From Lysobacter panacisoli (GTDB lineage: Bacteria; Pseudomonadota; Gammaproteobacteria; Xanthomonadales; Xanthomonadaceae), in the NCBI RefSeq assembly GCF_009765165.1, contig NZ_VLNU01000001.1, forward strand, positions 992,001-1,056,000: 64,000 bases of DNA, in the 5' to 3' direction. Both the position numbers and the translations under genes were made by a program. Of the stretch, positions 17,502 to 26,748 are shown piece by piece (position 1 is the first letter of the stretch; each line of letters starts with the position of its first letter). The notes beneath the pieces are model-generated. The model worked only from the letters and a program-made list of their open reading frames with translations, made no database searches and was not told the origin of the DNA.

Positions 17502-18596
17502 ATGACCGCTTCCAGCTCGCGCACCCGCCGCTCCCGCACTGCCGCCACGCCGACGCCCGCGCCGGAAGACGTGGTGCTGACCGGCAAGGCCACGATCAAC
17601 GACATCGCCCGGCTGACTGGCGTGTCGAAGAAGACGGTGTCGCGGGTGATCAACCACTCGCCGCTGGTGCATCCGGAGACGCGCGAGAAGGTGCTCGCGC
17701 TGATGAAGCAGCTGGGTTACACGCCCGATCCGCAGGCGCGCGGCCTCGCCTTCCGGCGCTCGTTCCTGATCGGACTGGTGTACGACAACCCGACCGCGCA
17801 GTTCATCGTGAACATGCAGTACGGCGCGCTCGACGCGTTGCGCGACTCGGGCTACGAGCTGGTCGTGCACCCGTGCGACAGCTCGAAGGAAGACTACATC
17901 GAGAGCGTGCGCCGCTTCGCCCAGCAGCAGAAGCTGCACGGCGTGATCCTGATCCCGCGCGTGTCGGAGGACGAACAGCTCGCTTCGGCGCTGCGCGAGA
18001 TCGGCGTGCGCTACGTGCGCATCGCGTCGATCCCGCTCGACCAGGCCGCGAGCATGGTCGTCACCCACGACCGCCTCGCCGGCACCGAAGCGGCGAACTA
18101 CCTGGAATCGCTGGGCCATCGCACCATCGGCCTGATCACCGGCCCGCGCCGCTACCGCTCGACCATCGAACGCGGCGGCGGCTTCCTCGGTGGACTCGAC
18201 GAGCGTGGCATCAGCCTGTCGCCGGACTACATCTACGAAGGCGGATACACCTTCGATTCCGGTGTCGCCGGCGCGGAATACCTGCTCGCCAAGTCGCCGC
18301 GCCCGACCGCGATCTTCGCCTGCAACGACGAAATGGCGGCGGGTGTCTACAAGGCGGCGATGCGCCGCGGACTGTCGATCCCGGGCGACCTGTCGGTGGT
18401 CGGCTACGACGACAGTCCGCTGGCTTCGCAGCTGTGGCCGGCACTGACCACGATCCATTCGCCGATCCGCGACCTCGGCCGCATGGCCGCGCAGATGCTG
18501 CTGACGGATGAGCCTTCACCCGATGCGGGCGCACAGCCGCGCACGGTCACGCCGCAGCTGGTCGTGCGCGATTCGAGCCAGCGTCCCAAGCCGTGA
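17502..18596 (+). CDS. LacI-family transcriptional regulator (pectin/uronate control candidate)
   Basis: A 364-residue regulator. A disordered Ser/Arg/Pro N-tail of about 28 residues precedes the helix-turn-helix ATINDIARLTGVSKKTVSRV (30-49). A sugar-binding-protein-like effector domain ends with the standard LSVVGYDDSPLASQLWPALT region. It follows the TRAP genes on the same strand, so it probably senses the imported or processed uronate and binds the AATGACACCG elements at 5654 and 13683 (inference). A start at 17478 is possible; TAGAAT there might instead be a -10 element. The stop codon lies in a tandem 14-base duplication. Confidence 0.9.
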   Translation: MTASSSRTRRSRTAATPTPAPEDVVLTGKATINDIARLTGVSKKTVSRVINHSPLVHPETREKVLALMKQLGYTPDPQARGLAFRRSFLIGLVYDNPTAQFIVNMQYGALDALRDSGYELVVHPCDSSKEDYIESVRRFAQQQKLHGVILIPRVSEDEQLASALREIGVRYVRIASIPLDQAASMVVTHDRLAGTEAANYLESLGHRTIGLITGPRRYRSTIERGGGFLGGLDERGISLSPDYIYEGGYTFDSGVAGAEYLLAKSPRPTAIFACNDEMAAGVYKAAMRRGLSIPGDLSVVGYDDSPLASQLWPALTTIHSPIRDLGRMAAQMLLTDEPSPDAGAQPRTVTPQLVVRDSSQRPKP

Positions 18597-18618
18597 AGAT
18601 CCGGCCGTGAAGATCCGG
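18591..18618. repeat. Tandem 14-base duplication over a stop codon
   Basis: CCGTGAAGATCCGG occurs twice, at 18591-18604 and 18605-18618. The first copy contains the TGA stop of the LacI regulator; the second lies before the convergent epimerase stop. This looks like a recent slippage event without effect on the protein. Confidence 0.85.
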
Positions 18619-18624
18619 CCCTGA

Positions 18625-19470
18625 TCAGGACGCGTCGGCGTCCAGCCATTCCATCGTGAACCAGCGCGCCAGCGATTCGCCCGGCGCGAGCCGCACCGGC
18701 ATCAGGTTGAATGCATCCGGCGGCCCGCTCTGCGGTTCGACGCAGGTCGCGTGCGCAGGCATGTCGAACACGACCCAGTGGTCGCAATCCGACCCGAGGC
18801 GAATTCGACGGCCTGCGCGATGCAGCACCGGCGATTCGTCGTTGAGGAAGCAGTCGTCCCACGGCCCCGCCGGCGGCGCGATCGTGGGCAGCACCGCGAT
18901 GCCATCGTCGTCGCGCGGATAGGCGGCGCGCGGCGCGAAATCAAGCCGTGCCGGCTTGAGGAACCACGGATGCCAGCCCAGCGAAACCGGCATCGCCTGC
19001 TCGCCGGCCGTGGCCGACAAGGTCATGCGCACGCGCCGATCCTCGACATCGATGCGCTGCCGCGCGATGCCACCGAACGGCCAACGCTCGTCCTGCGGAA
19101 GGCGAAGCGACAGTTCGACGTGGCGCGAAGACTGCGCATCGACCTGCCACGGCATCGCGAAACCGACGCCGTGGATCGCGTGGTCGCCGAGGTTGCGCGG
19201 GAGCTCGAACGCGCGGCCATCGAGATTGAAACGTCCGTGACGGATGCGCCCCGCCCACGGCACCATCGGATAACTGCCCCACGCGATCGCGGCGGCAGTG
19301 TCGTCTGCGTGACCGACCAGCTGTTCCACTCCATCGATGCGGATCTGCGCGATGCGCCCACCCGCCTGCGGCGCGAGGTCCACGCGCAACGCGCCCTCGC
19401 CCAGCGTGAGCAGCGGTCCGGGCGCCATCGGCAGCGTCGCGTCGTGCGACGCACTGCGCTCAGGCGCCAT
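18625..19470 (-). CDS. Aldose 1-epimerase (mutarotase) family protein
   Basis: A 281-residue cytoplasmic beta-sandwich enzyme that interconverts alpha and beta anomers of free sugars. Active-site landmarks are PWAGRI (71-76), HAIHGVG (97-103) with the first histidines, GWHPWF (165-170) with the second, and a C-terminal glutamate in CVEPQSGPPDAF. It overlaps the cytoplasmic GH43 gene by 11 bases, so it probably anomerises xylose or arabinose released there. It is the last gene of the minus operon that starts with the second TonB receptor. Confidence 0.88.
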   Translation of the reverse strand: MAPERSASHDATLPMAPGPLLTLGEGALRVDLAPQAGGRIAQIRIDGVEQLVGHADDTAAAIAWGSYPMVPWAGRIRHGRFNLDGRAFELPRNLGDHAIHGVGFAMPWQVDAQSSRHVELSLRLPQDERWPFGGIARQRIDVEDRRVRMTLSATAGEQAMPVSLGWHPWFLKPARLDFAPRAAYPRDDDGIAVLPTIAPPAGPWDDCFLNDESPVLHRAGRRIRLGSDCDHWVVFDMPAHATCVEPQSGPPDAFNLMPVRLAPGESLARWFTMEWLDADAS

Positions 19471-20476
19471 AGGGATCGATCGTCTCGATGCGTCCCTGCG
19501 CGTCGTGTCGCAGCGGCGCCACCTTGATCGAGCGGAGATGCGTCACGCCGCCGGACAGAATGGAGTCGTGATAGAACAGGTACCACTGGTCGCCGAATGC
19601 GCAGATCGAGTGGTGCGTGGTCCAGCCCACCACCGGCGTCAGGATGCGTCCCTGGTAGGTGAACGGCCCGTACGGGTTGTCGCCGACGGCGTAGCACAGG
19701 TAGTGCGTGTTGCCGGTGGAGTACGAGAAGTAATAGCGGCCGCCGTGCTTGTGCAGCCATGAGGCTTCGAAGAAGCGACGATCGTGGTCGCCGGCATGCA
19801 GCGGCTCGCCGTTCTCGTCGAGGATCAGCACTTCGCGCGGCGCTTCGGCGAATTCCTTCATGTCCTCGCGCAGACGCGCGATCTTCGGACCGAGCGCGGG
19901 CTCGTCGTCGGCCGGCTCGACGTGCGCCTCGTCGCGGACGTTGTCGCGGTACTTCTGCAGTTGCCCACCCCACAGCCCGCCAAAGTACATGTAGTACGCG
20001 CCGTCGTCGTCGCCGAACACTGCCGGGTCGATCGAGTAACTGCCCTGCATCGCGTCGGGCTCCGGCACGAACGGACCTTCCGGACGATCGCCCACGGCGA
20101 CGCCGATCTGGAACACGCCGTCGGCACGCTTGGCCGGGAAGTACAGGTAGTACCTGCCGTCCTTCTGCGCGGCATCGGGCGCCCACATCTGTCGCTGCGC
20201 CCACGCCACGTCCTTCACGTGCAGCGCGACACCGCAGTCCTCGGCCTCGCCGTCGGGCGAGTCCATGCGCAGGACGTGGTAGTCCTCCATGCCGAAGTGC
20301 GAGCCCTCGTCGTCGAACGGAATGCCCGCGTCGATGTCGTGCGAGGGATAGATGTACAGCTTGCCCTCGAACACGTGCGCCGACGGATCGGCCGTGTAGA
20401 TGTGGGTGACCAGCGGCTTGGAGATCGCGCGCTGTTCGAGCGTCTGCAGATCGGTGGTTTGGGAAGGATCGGACAT
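19460..20476 (-). CDS. Cytoplasmic GH43 beta-xylosidase/alpha-L-arabinofuranosidase
   Basis: A 338-residue five-bladed propeller glycosidase without signal peptide. The GH43 catalytic triad is readable: base D30 (TADPSAH), pKa-modulating D150 (SIDPAVF) and acid E237 (FFEASW). Lack of export and placement just after a GPH-type glycoside transporter indicate that it cleaves imported xylo- or arabino-xylo-oligosaccharides in the cytoplasm, giving monosaccharides for the following epimerase. Xylosidase versus arabinofuranosidase activity cannot be told from the sequence. Confidence 0.92.
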   Translation of the reverse strand: MSDPSQTTDLQTLEQRAISKPLVTHIYTADPSAHVFEGKLYIYPSHDIDAGIPFDDEGSHFGMEDYHVLRMDSPDGEAEDCGVALHVKDVAWAQRQMWAPDAAQKDGRYYLYFPAKRADGVFQIGVAVGDRPEGPFVPEPDAMQGSYSIDPAVFGDDDGAYYMYFGGLWGGQLQKYRDNVRDEAHVEPADDEPALGPKIARLREDMKEFAEAPREVLILDENGEPLHAGDHDRRFFEASWLHKHGGRYYFSYSTGNTHYLCYAVGDNPYGPFTYQGRILTPVVGWTTHHSICAFGDQWYLFYHDSILSGGVTHLRSIKVAPLRHDAQGRIETIDPYGA

Positions 20477-20504
20477 GGGGGTCGTGTCGGTTCGAGGTGG
20501 GGGA

Positions 20505-21992
20505 TCAGGCGCCCGAGGCGCTCGCCTGCAGGCGACGCGTGCTCAGTTCCTGCTCGATGCGCGATTCCATCGGCTTGTTGATCTCGTACAGGAACAGCAG
20601 CGCCACGCACAGCAGGAACGGCAGCGATGCGTACACGCTCACCGCCAGGCGGATGCCGGCGACGGTTTCCGTTGCCTGCGCCGGCGCACCGGCCTCGTAG
20701 CCGTAGTACGCGAGGATGCCTGCGACCAGCGCGCCGCCGACGCTGAGGCCGATCTTCAGTCCGCACAGCATCGCCGAGAAGATGATCGCGGTGGCGCGAC
20801 GGTGGTTCCGCCACTCGGAGTAGTCGGCGACGTCGGCGATCATCGCCCACAGCAGCGGAATGGTGATGCCGTAGAAGAAGCCGTGCAGGATCTGCGAGAC
20901 GAACACGACCCACGTCGCCTGCGGCGGGAACACGTAGAACACCAGCATGAACAGCGTCGACACCAGCAGCGCGCCGCCGAACACGTCACGCTTGCCGAAG
21001 CGGTCGGCCAGGCGCTTGGAGAAGCCGATGCCGATGATCATGAAGACGATGCCGCCGGCGTTGAACAGGCTCAGCGCGGACGTCGGCGCATCCTTTGGCC
21101 ACTGGAACTCGGTCAGGCCCACGCCGGTGAGCACCGAGTTGAGTCCGGCGATGAAGCCATTGAAGCCGACCTGGTCGAGGAAAGCGGCGAGGTGCGGTTC
21201 GCTCAGGTAGTACTTGAAGTAGTACACGTACATGCCGCCCTTCAGGGCCAGCGTGACGAACACCAGGATGGTCAGCAGCAGCATCACCACCCACGGACGG
21301 TTGCGGGACAGGTCGCCCAGGTCCTGCGCGACGCTGGACTTCTGCTCCGGCGCGGGGACGATGCGCTCCTTCGTGGTGAAGAAGGTGATCAGGAAGAACA
21401 CCGTACCGACGATGGCGAACAGCAGCATGGTGTTGTGGAAGCCGCGCACCTTGTCGCCATCGCCGAGGATCAGCACCAGCGGCAGCAGCAGCGCCTGGAT
21501 GATGAACTGCGCGACCATCACCGCAACGAACCGGTACGAGGACAGGCTGTTGCGCTGGGCCATGCTGCCGGTCAGAACGCCGCTGAGCGCGGAGTACGGC
21601 AGGTTGTTGGCCGCGTACACCAGCACAAGCAGCGTGTAGGTCGCGAAGGCGTACGCGACCTTCGCCTGCGGGCCGAGGTCCGGCGTGCTGAAGGCCAGTA
21701 GCGAGAAGACGCCGAACGGAATCGCCGTCCACAGGATCCACGGTCGGAACTTGCCCCAGCGCGTGACCGTACGGTCGGCGGCGATGCCGATGATCGGGGT
21801 GAACACGAAGGCGCCGAGCATGCCGACGATGAGGATGATCGTCGCCGCGGTCGCCGGCGGGATGCGGTAGACGTCGGTGTAGAAGAACGCCAGGAACGTC
21901 ACCAGGGTCTGGAAGATCAGGTTCGCGGCGAGGTCGCCGAGGCTGTATCCGACCTTTTCGGTGACCGACAACGTTTCAGGAGTGCTGTTCAT
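20505..21992 (-). CDS. GPH-family glycoside:cation symporter (XynB/MelB-like)
   Basis: A 495-residue inner-membrane transporter with twelve hydrophobic segments. GPH-family features are KVGYSLGDLAANLIFQ near the start, the loop ADRTVTRWGKFRPWILW, and the late EWRNHRRATAIIFS. These proteins import beta-xylosides or melibiose-like sugars with protons or sodium. It lies between the TonB receptor and the cytoplasmic GH43, so xylo-oligosaccharide import is the expected role. I chose ATG 21992 (MNSTPETLS); the in-frame start at 22043 is less likely. Confidence 0.9.
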   Translation of the reverse strand: MNSTPETLSVTEKVGYSLGDLAANLIFQTLVTFLAFFYTDVYRIPPATAATIILIVGMLGAFVFTPIIGIAADRTVTRWGKFRPWILWTAIPFGVFSLLAFSTPDLGPQAKVAYAFATYTLLVLVYAANNLPYSALSGVLTGSMAQRNSLSSYRFVAVMVAQFIIQALLLPLVLILGDGDKVRGFHNTMLLFAIVGTVFFLITFFTTKERIVPAPEQKSSVAQDLGDLSRNRPWVVMLLLTILVFVTLALKGGMYVYYFKYYLSEPHLAAFLDQVGFNGFIAGLNSVLTGVGLTEFQWPKDAPTSALSLFNAGGIVFMIIGIGFSKRLADRFGKRDVFGGALLVSTLFMLVFYVFPPQATWVVFVSQILHGFFYGITIPLLWAMIADVADYSEWRNHRRATAIIFSAMLCGLKIGLSVGGALVAGILAYYGYEAGAPAQATETVAGIRLAVSVYASLPFLLCVALLFLYEINKPMESRIEQELSTRRLQASASGA

Positions 21993-22089
21993 GTGCCCCG
22001 GCATCGAGAAGTTCAAATGAAGCGGCCCGCCCGGTGTTTGCACCGGAACGGGCCGCAGGTTACCGCTGTTGGATCACGTGCGCGAACGA

Positions 22090-24978
22090 TCAGAACGTGC
22101 CGCGGACGCCGAGCGTGTAGGTGGTGCCCGGATCGTACATGTCGTTCACCGCATTCGAGAACGCGAAGTTGGAACGACGCTCCTCGCCGGTGATGTTGGT
22201 CACGTTGAAGAAGATCTGCGGCTGGGACTTGATGTTGACCAGCGTGTAGCTGCTGGACAGGTCGAGCTGGCCGCGGTCTTCGCCGTACAGCTGCGCGAAC
22301 GGAATGCCCTGCTGGTTCGCGCCGCTGCTCGCTGCGCCTTCCTGCCAGTTGTACGACAGGCGCGCGGCGGCGACGTCGTTCTCCCAGTAGATGGTCGCGT
22401 TCCACAGCGACGGCGACAGACCGTAGACGTTGGAAGCCAGCGCGTTCGCGTCCTTGCCGATGGTCGACAGGTCGATCTTGGAGTAGTTGGCCATGAAGCC
22501 CAGGCCGTCCAGCACGATGCTCAGCGGCTGCACCCAGATCGCTTCCCAGCCGCGGATCTCGAGCTCGGCGTCGGCGTTGACCTGCTGCTGCACGTTGACG
22601 GTCGCCACGTCCGGACCGCCGCGCGAGTTGATGGCGCGCTGCTGATCGACCGTCAGGGTCTCGAACGGAATGCCCAGGCTGGTGAACGGCTTGGTGGTGA
22701 CGCCCTGGAAGGTGTAACCCTCGATACGCTTGCTGAACAGCGTCAGGCCGACGAAGCCTTCGCCGCCCGTGTACCACTCGCCACCGATGTCGAAGTTGGT
22801 GGAGATGTACGGGGTCAGGTCCGGGTTGCCCTGGTTGGCCACCTGCGCCGAGATGTCGGTGAAGGTGGTGGCCGGCAGCATCGAGCTCGGGTTCGGACGC
22901 GTCATGGTGCGCGAAGCCGACATGCGCACCACCACGTCCTCGGCCACGTCCCACGCCGCGCTGAACGACGGCAGCCACTCATCGTAGTCGCCGCTCAGCG
23001 TCTGCCACTGGCGCACGCCGCCGATGGTCACCGGGCCGCTGATCTCCTGGTCGGTCTGCGCGTAACGCACGCCCATGTTGAAGCGCATGTTGCGGTCCCA
23101 GATCTCCGTCTCACCATTGAGCATGATGAAGGCGGCGGTGTTGGACTCGTCGAAGCCACCGGTCGGCGCGCCGGTGTTGGCACCGCTCGCCTCGCCCGCC
23201 GCGTCGCGGTAGAACGAGTAGTTGGTGTCGGCCATGAAGCGGTCGAAGTCCACCGTCACGAAGCCGAACGGACCCGGGTTGATGTAGCCCGACAGTTCGG
23301 CATCGGGCACCTGCGACAGCGCGTACGGCTGCCAGCTGGTGCCGGTGTCGCCGAAGCCCTGGATGCGGCGCTCGTTCTCGTCCCACGCGATGCCGACGAC
23401 GACGTTGTTGCGGTCGTCGCCCATCTGCAGGCTGGCGTTGAGGCCACGCGTCTCGGTCACGCGCTTTTCGTTCTGCGCCCACACGCGGCCGCCGGTCCAG
23501 GTCCAGCCGATGTTCGGATCGTTCAGATCCAGGCCGGTGGTCCAGGTCGGAATGTCGCCGTTGTTGGTGTACTGGATCGTGGTGAACGGCGAGTTGAACA
23601 GGATGGTCGGCGAGTCGCGGAACATCCAGCTGCGGCTCATGCTCGCCTGCACATCGAGCTTGAGGTTCTCGTCGAAGTAGAACGTGCCGCCCGGCGTGAC
23701 CTGCCAGTACTTGACGTCCTCGGTGTACGGACGTGCTTCGAGGAAGTACTGCGCGTTGAGGAACGTGGCGCTGGTGACGACGTTGTTGCCGTCCAGCTGC
23801 ATGTTCGTCGGGATCATCGCGCCGTTGCGGCCGATGAGGTTCATGTCGATGCGGTCGTTGGTACGGTGCGCCTCGGTGTAGAGGACGTCCATGTACACGT
23901 CGACGTTCTCGTTCGGACGCCACTGCATGGAGCCGAGGAACGCATCGCGGTCGCGGTCGCCGGACATGTGCACCGGACGGCCGAGGCGCGGGATCAGCGC
24001 TTCGCCGATCTGCGCGTTGGTCAGGCCCGGGTTGTGGTCGCGCAGCCACTGCGCGTCGATGGTCTGGCCCGCGATGCCGGCCGCGGTCGTGTAGGCGTTG
24101 GTCGCCACCGGGCTCGGGATGCGCCAGCCGTTGCCGCCGGTCGTGTTGCAGGGTGCGCCCATCGCCGGGAAGGTGCTGCCCGAGCCGCCGTCCACGCACT
24201 GCGCGTTGGTCAGGTTCGGGTTGGTCCAGCCGACGGTCTCGTAGCCTTCGACGCCGATGCTGCCGCGCTGCGAGGTGATGCCGCCGAGCAGGCCGAACGT
24301 ACGGTCGGCGTTGATCCAGCTACCGATCACCGTGCCGCGCGGATTCACGTCCTCGGCGATGTCGTTGTAGTCGGCCTGCAGCGAGTAGGTGACCTGCGTT
24401 TCGGGATTGTCGAACGGGCGCACGTTGCGCATGTCGACCACGCCGGATGCGCCGCCTTCCGGCAGCGCCGCGGTCGGCGACTTGTAGACCTTGAGCTGGT
24501 TGAAGAACTCGGTCGGGAACAGGTTCAGGTCGACTTCGCGGTTCTGGTTGGTGCCGTCCAGGCCGATCGAGGCCGTGGCGACCGACTGGCCGTTGATCGT
24601 GGTCTTGGTGAAGCTGTTGGGCAGGCCGCGGATGGCGATGTTCAGGCCTTCGCCGTTGACGTCGCGGTTGAGCTGGATGCCCGGGATGCGGGCCAGCGAC
24701 TCGGCGATGTTGGCGTCGGGGAACTTGCCGATGTCCTCGGCGAAGATCGAATCGGTGAAGCCGGTCGATTCGCGCTTGGCCTGGGTCGAGTACTCAAGGC
24801 TCTGGCGGAAGCCCGTGGCGACCACGCGGTCGAGCTCGGTCACTGTCTGTTCGCTGGCCGGGGTCTGCGCCGCCGGTTGTTCCGTCTGCGCCTGTGCGAG
24901 CGCCGCGCTGCTGGCCATGCCGAGCAGCACCACACCCAAGGCACGCGACAACGTCGTTCTTGCGATCTGCTTTTGCAC
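22090..24978 (-). CDS. TonB-dependent receptor, Xanthomonas/Caulobacter type (xylan block)
   Basis: A 962-residue outer-membrane transporter. The signal peptide runs to about MASSAALAQA (residue 30), a TonB-box-like ELDRVVATGF is at 48-57, the plug contains KFPDANIAESLARIPGIQL, and the barrel ends in YTLGVRGTF. The GTG start at 24978 is supported by GGGAGGGG just upstream; longer frames add unrelated sequence. A perfect palindromic xyl-box (25090-25103) lies 111 bases upstream. With the GPH transporter, GH43 and epimerase downstream, it is the likely entry gate for xylan fragments. Confidence 0.92.
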   Translation of the reverse strand: MQKQIARTTLSRALGVVLLGMASSAALAQAQTEQPAAQTPASEQTVTELDRVVATGFRQSLEYSTQAKRESTGFTDSIFAEDIGKFPDANIAESLARIPGIQLNRDVNGEGLNIAIRGLPNSFTKTTINGQSVATASIGLDGTNQNREVDLNLFPTEFFNQLKVYKSPTAALPEGGASGVVDMRNVRPFDNPETQVTYSLQADYNDIAEDVNPRGTVIGSWINADRTFGLLGGITSQRGSIGVEGYETVGWTNPNLTNAQCVDGGSGSTFPAMGAPCNTTGGNGWRIPSPVATNAYTTAAGIAGQTIDAQWLRDHNPGLTNAQIGEALIPRLGRPVHMSGDRDRDAFLGSMQWRPNENVDVYMDVLYTEAHRTNDRIDMNLIGRNGAMIPTNMQLDGNNVVTSATFLNAQYFLEARPYTEDVKYWQVTPGGTFYFDENLKLDVQASMSRSWMFRDSPTILFNSPFTTIQYTNNGDIPTWTTGLDLNDPNIGWTWTGGRVWAQNEKRVTETRGLNASLQMGDDRNNVVVGIAWDENERRIQGFGDTGTSWQPYALSQVPDAELSGYINPGPFGFVTVDFDRFMADTNYSFYRDAAGEASGANTGAPTGGFDESNTAAFIMLNGETEIWDRNMRFNMGVRYAQTDQEISGPVTIGGVRQWQTLSGDYDEWLPSFSAAWDVAEDVVVRMSASRTMTRPNPSSMLPATTFTDISAQVANQGNPDLTPYISTNFDIGGEWYTGGEGFVGLTLFSKRIEGYTFQGVTTKPFTSLGIPFETLTVDQQRAINSRGGPDVATVNVQQQVNADAELEIRGWEAIWVQPLSIVLDGLGFMANYSKIDLSTIGKDANALASNVYGLSPSLWNATIYWENDVAAARLSYNWQEGAASSGANQQGIPFAQLYGEDRGQLDLSSSYTLVNIKSQPQIFFNVTNITGEERRSNFAFSNAVNDMYDPGTTYTLGVRGTF

Positions 24979-25089
24979 CGTACTCCCCTCCCGTTTCTGG
25001 CGACCCGGGGCCCAAACCGTGCGGGCCGCCGGCTGTTCTATTGGTGGATGACGCGGGTGACGCATTGACCCCGATGCGAGTGCGGCGGA

Positions 25090-25103
25090 TGGTAGCGCTA
25101 CCA
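25090..25103. promoter_or_regulatory. Xyl-box-like operator before the xylan TonB receptor
   Basis: TGGTAGCGCTACCA is a perfect 14-bp dyad, differing by one base from the xyl-box TGGTAGCGCTAACA known from Xanthomonas xylan regulons. On the receptor strand CTGAAA precedes it, a flank shared with the sites at 53255 and 63246. Confidence 0.85.
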
Positions 25104-25262
25104 TTTCAGGGCCGCACGCTGCGGAGCAACATGGAATCCCGCGGGATTCCCGTGGTCTTACGTTGCACTGCAACATCGCGCTACAGGCCCGGCCAGTGTT
25201 CATCCGACGCAATTCGCGGATCGACACGCGCGGTGATGACGCGTCGAGTTGGCACGTGATAA

Positions 25263-25276
25263 TGATAGCGCTATCA
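25263..25276. promoter_or_regulatory. Xyl-box-like operator before the exuT-xylanase operon
   Basis: TGATAGCGCTATCA is a perfect 14-bp palindrome with the same TAGCGCTA core as the other four sites, but A/T at the position where they have G/C or T. It lies about 20 bases upstream of the AGGAGGGG ribosome-binding site, so binding would probably block the transcription start. Confidence 0.8.
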
Positions 25277-25314
25277 CTTTGATGGCCTGCGCAAGCAGGA
25301 GGGGAAGCGCGACG

Positions 25315-25407
25315 ATGTGTTTCGAACAGCGGACGGCGAAGCCGCATCATCCAGCGCACCAATCGGCACGCGGCCACGCGCACGACTCGGCCCGGAGGCC
25401 GGCATGA
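25315..25407 (+). other. Possible 30-residue leader frame ending on the exuT start
   Basis: An ATG at 25315, 10 bases after AGGAGGGG, opens a 30-codon frame whose TGA (25405-25407) overlaps the exuT ATG (25404) as ATGA. The same ribosome-binding site could instead serve an in-frame GTG at 25317 that would lengthen ExuT by 29 residues. The predicted peptide is Arg/His/Pro/Ala-rich without a recognisable domain. Either a coupling leader or an N-terminal extension; not resolved. Confidence 0.3.
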
Positions 25408-26702
25408 ACGACGCTTCCACCGCGAACGCGCAAGCGACCACGCGCGTCGGCCATTACCGCTGGCGCGTCTGCGCGATGCTCCTCGCGGCGACGACGATCA
25501 ACTACGTCGACCGCCAGGTGCTCGGCGTGCTCGCGCCGTTCCTGCAGACCGAGATCGGCTGGAACGAGATCGAGTACGGCTACATCGTCACGTCCTTCCA
25601 GGCCGCGTACGCGATCGGCCTGCTCTGTGCCGGCGCGATCATCGACCGCTTCGGCACGCGCATCGGCTACGCCATCGCGATCAGCGTATGGAGCGTGGCC
25701 GCGATGGCGCACGCGCTCGCCGGCACCGTGGTCGGTTTCGCGCTCGCGCGTTTCGCGCTGGGCCTGGGCGAGGCCGGCAACTTCCCTGCCGCGATCAAGA
25801 CCGTGGCCGAGTGGTTCCCACGTCGCGAGCGCGCGCTCGCGGTCGGTGTGTTCAACGCCGGCTCCAACGTCGGCGCCGTCCTCGCGCCGCTGCTCGTTCC
25901 GATCATCGCTGCAACGTGGGGCTGGCAGGCCGCGTTCCTGTTCACAGGCGTGCTCAGCGCGACGTGGCTGGTCGGCTGGCTGCTCACCTACCGCACGCCG
26001 GAAGACCAGCCGAAGCTGTCGGCCGCGGAACTCGCGCACATCCGCAGCGATCCGCCCGAACCGACGGTGAAACTGCCGTGGCTGCAGTTGCTGCGCCACC
26101 GCCAGGCGTGGGCGTTCGTCGCGGCGAAGTTCATCACCGACCCGGTGTGGTGGCTGTTCCTGTTCTGGCTCGGCAAGTTCCTCGCCTCGGAATACAAGCT
26201 GTCGCTGAGCACGATTGGTCTTCCGATGATCGTCGTCTACCTGATGGCCGACGTGGGCAGCATCGCGGGCGGCTGGCTGGCGGGTCGTTTCATCAAGCTG
26301 GGCTGGGACGTCAACCGCGCGCGCAAGGGCGCGATGCTCGCGTGCGCGTTGTGCGTCGCGCCGATCGTGCTAGTGACGCAGGTCGACAACCTGTGGGTCG
26401 CCGTGGCACTGATCGGCCTGGCGATGGCGGGCCACCAGGGCTGGTCGGCGAACGTGTTCACGCTGCCCTCGGACATGTTCCCGCGCCACGCGGTGGCGTC
26501 GGTGGTCGGCATCGGCGGCTTCGCCGGTGCGGTCGGCGGCATGCTGATGTCGGTGTTCACCGGCGCGCAGCTCGAATCCACCGGCAGCTACGCGCGCATC
26601 TTCCTGATCGCCGGCTCGGCGTACCTGATCGCACTGCTGGTCGTGCACCTGCTCGTGCCCAGGCTGCAACCGGCGGCGCTGCAAGCCAAGCCGGCTGTGT
26701 GA
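25404..26702 (+). CDS. exuT: MFS hexuronate transporter, ExuT-like
   Basis: A 432-residue major facilitator with twelve hydrophobic segments. The N-terminal block WRVCAMLLAATTINYVDRQV, the RFGTRIG loop and FALGLGEAGNFPAAIKTVAEWFP match the anion:cation symporter branch that includes hexuronate transporter ExuT. Followed by xylanase, GH115 alpha-glucuronidase and UxaC, it most likely imports (4-O-methyl-)glucuronate released from xylan. I took ATG 25404 with CGGAGG upstream; a GTG at 25317 with a stronger ribosome-binding site would add 29 residues. The xylanase gene follows after 46 bases. Confidence 0.9.
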   Translation: MNDASTANAQATTRVGHYRWRVCAMLLAATTINYVDRQVLGVLAPFLQTEIGWNEIEYGYIVTSFQAAYAIGLLCAGAIIDRFGTRIGYAIAISVWSVAAMAHALAGTVVGFALARFALGLGEAGNFPAAIKTVAEWFPRRERALAVGVFNAGSNVGAVLAPLLVPIIAATWGWQAAFLFTGVLSATWLVGWLLTYRTPEDQPKLSAAELAHIRSDPPEPTVKLPWLQLLRHRQAWAFVAAKFITDPVWWLFLFWLGKFLASEYKLSLSTIGLPMIVVYLMADVGSIAGGWLAGRFIKLGWDVNRARKGAMLACALCVAPIVLVTQVDNLWVAVALIGLAMAGHQGWSANVFTLPSDMFPRHAVASVVGIGGFAGAVGGMLMSVFTGAQLESTGSYARIFLIAGSAYLIALLVVHLLVPRLQPAALQAKPAV

Positions 26703-26748
26703 TCGCGCCGGCAACCAAACAAACGAACGGATCCGTAGGAGGGACGGA

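Larger units (their letters stand above)
24979..25403. other. Divergent regulatory gap of the xylan receptor and exuT operons
   Basis: 425 bases between the two divergent operons. It contains two perfect 14-bp palindromes (xyl-boxes at 25090 and 25263), the ribosome-binding site AGGAGGGG near 25297, and a short leader reading frame that ends on the exuT start codon. No other gene was recognised. Confidence 0.75.

Noticed and set aside
22069..25068. A 999-codon open frame antisense to the second TonB receptor
   Set aside because: Same reason: composition reflects codon bias of the opposite strand, and no domain is recognisable.
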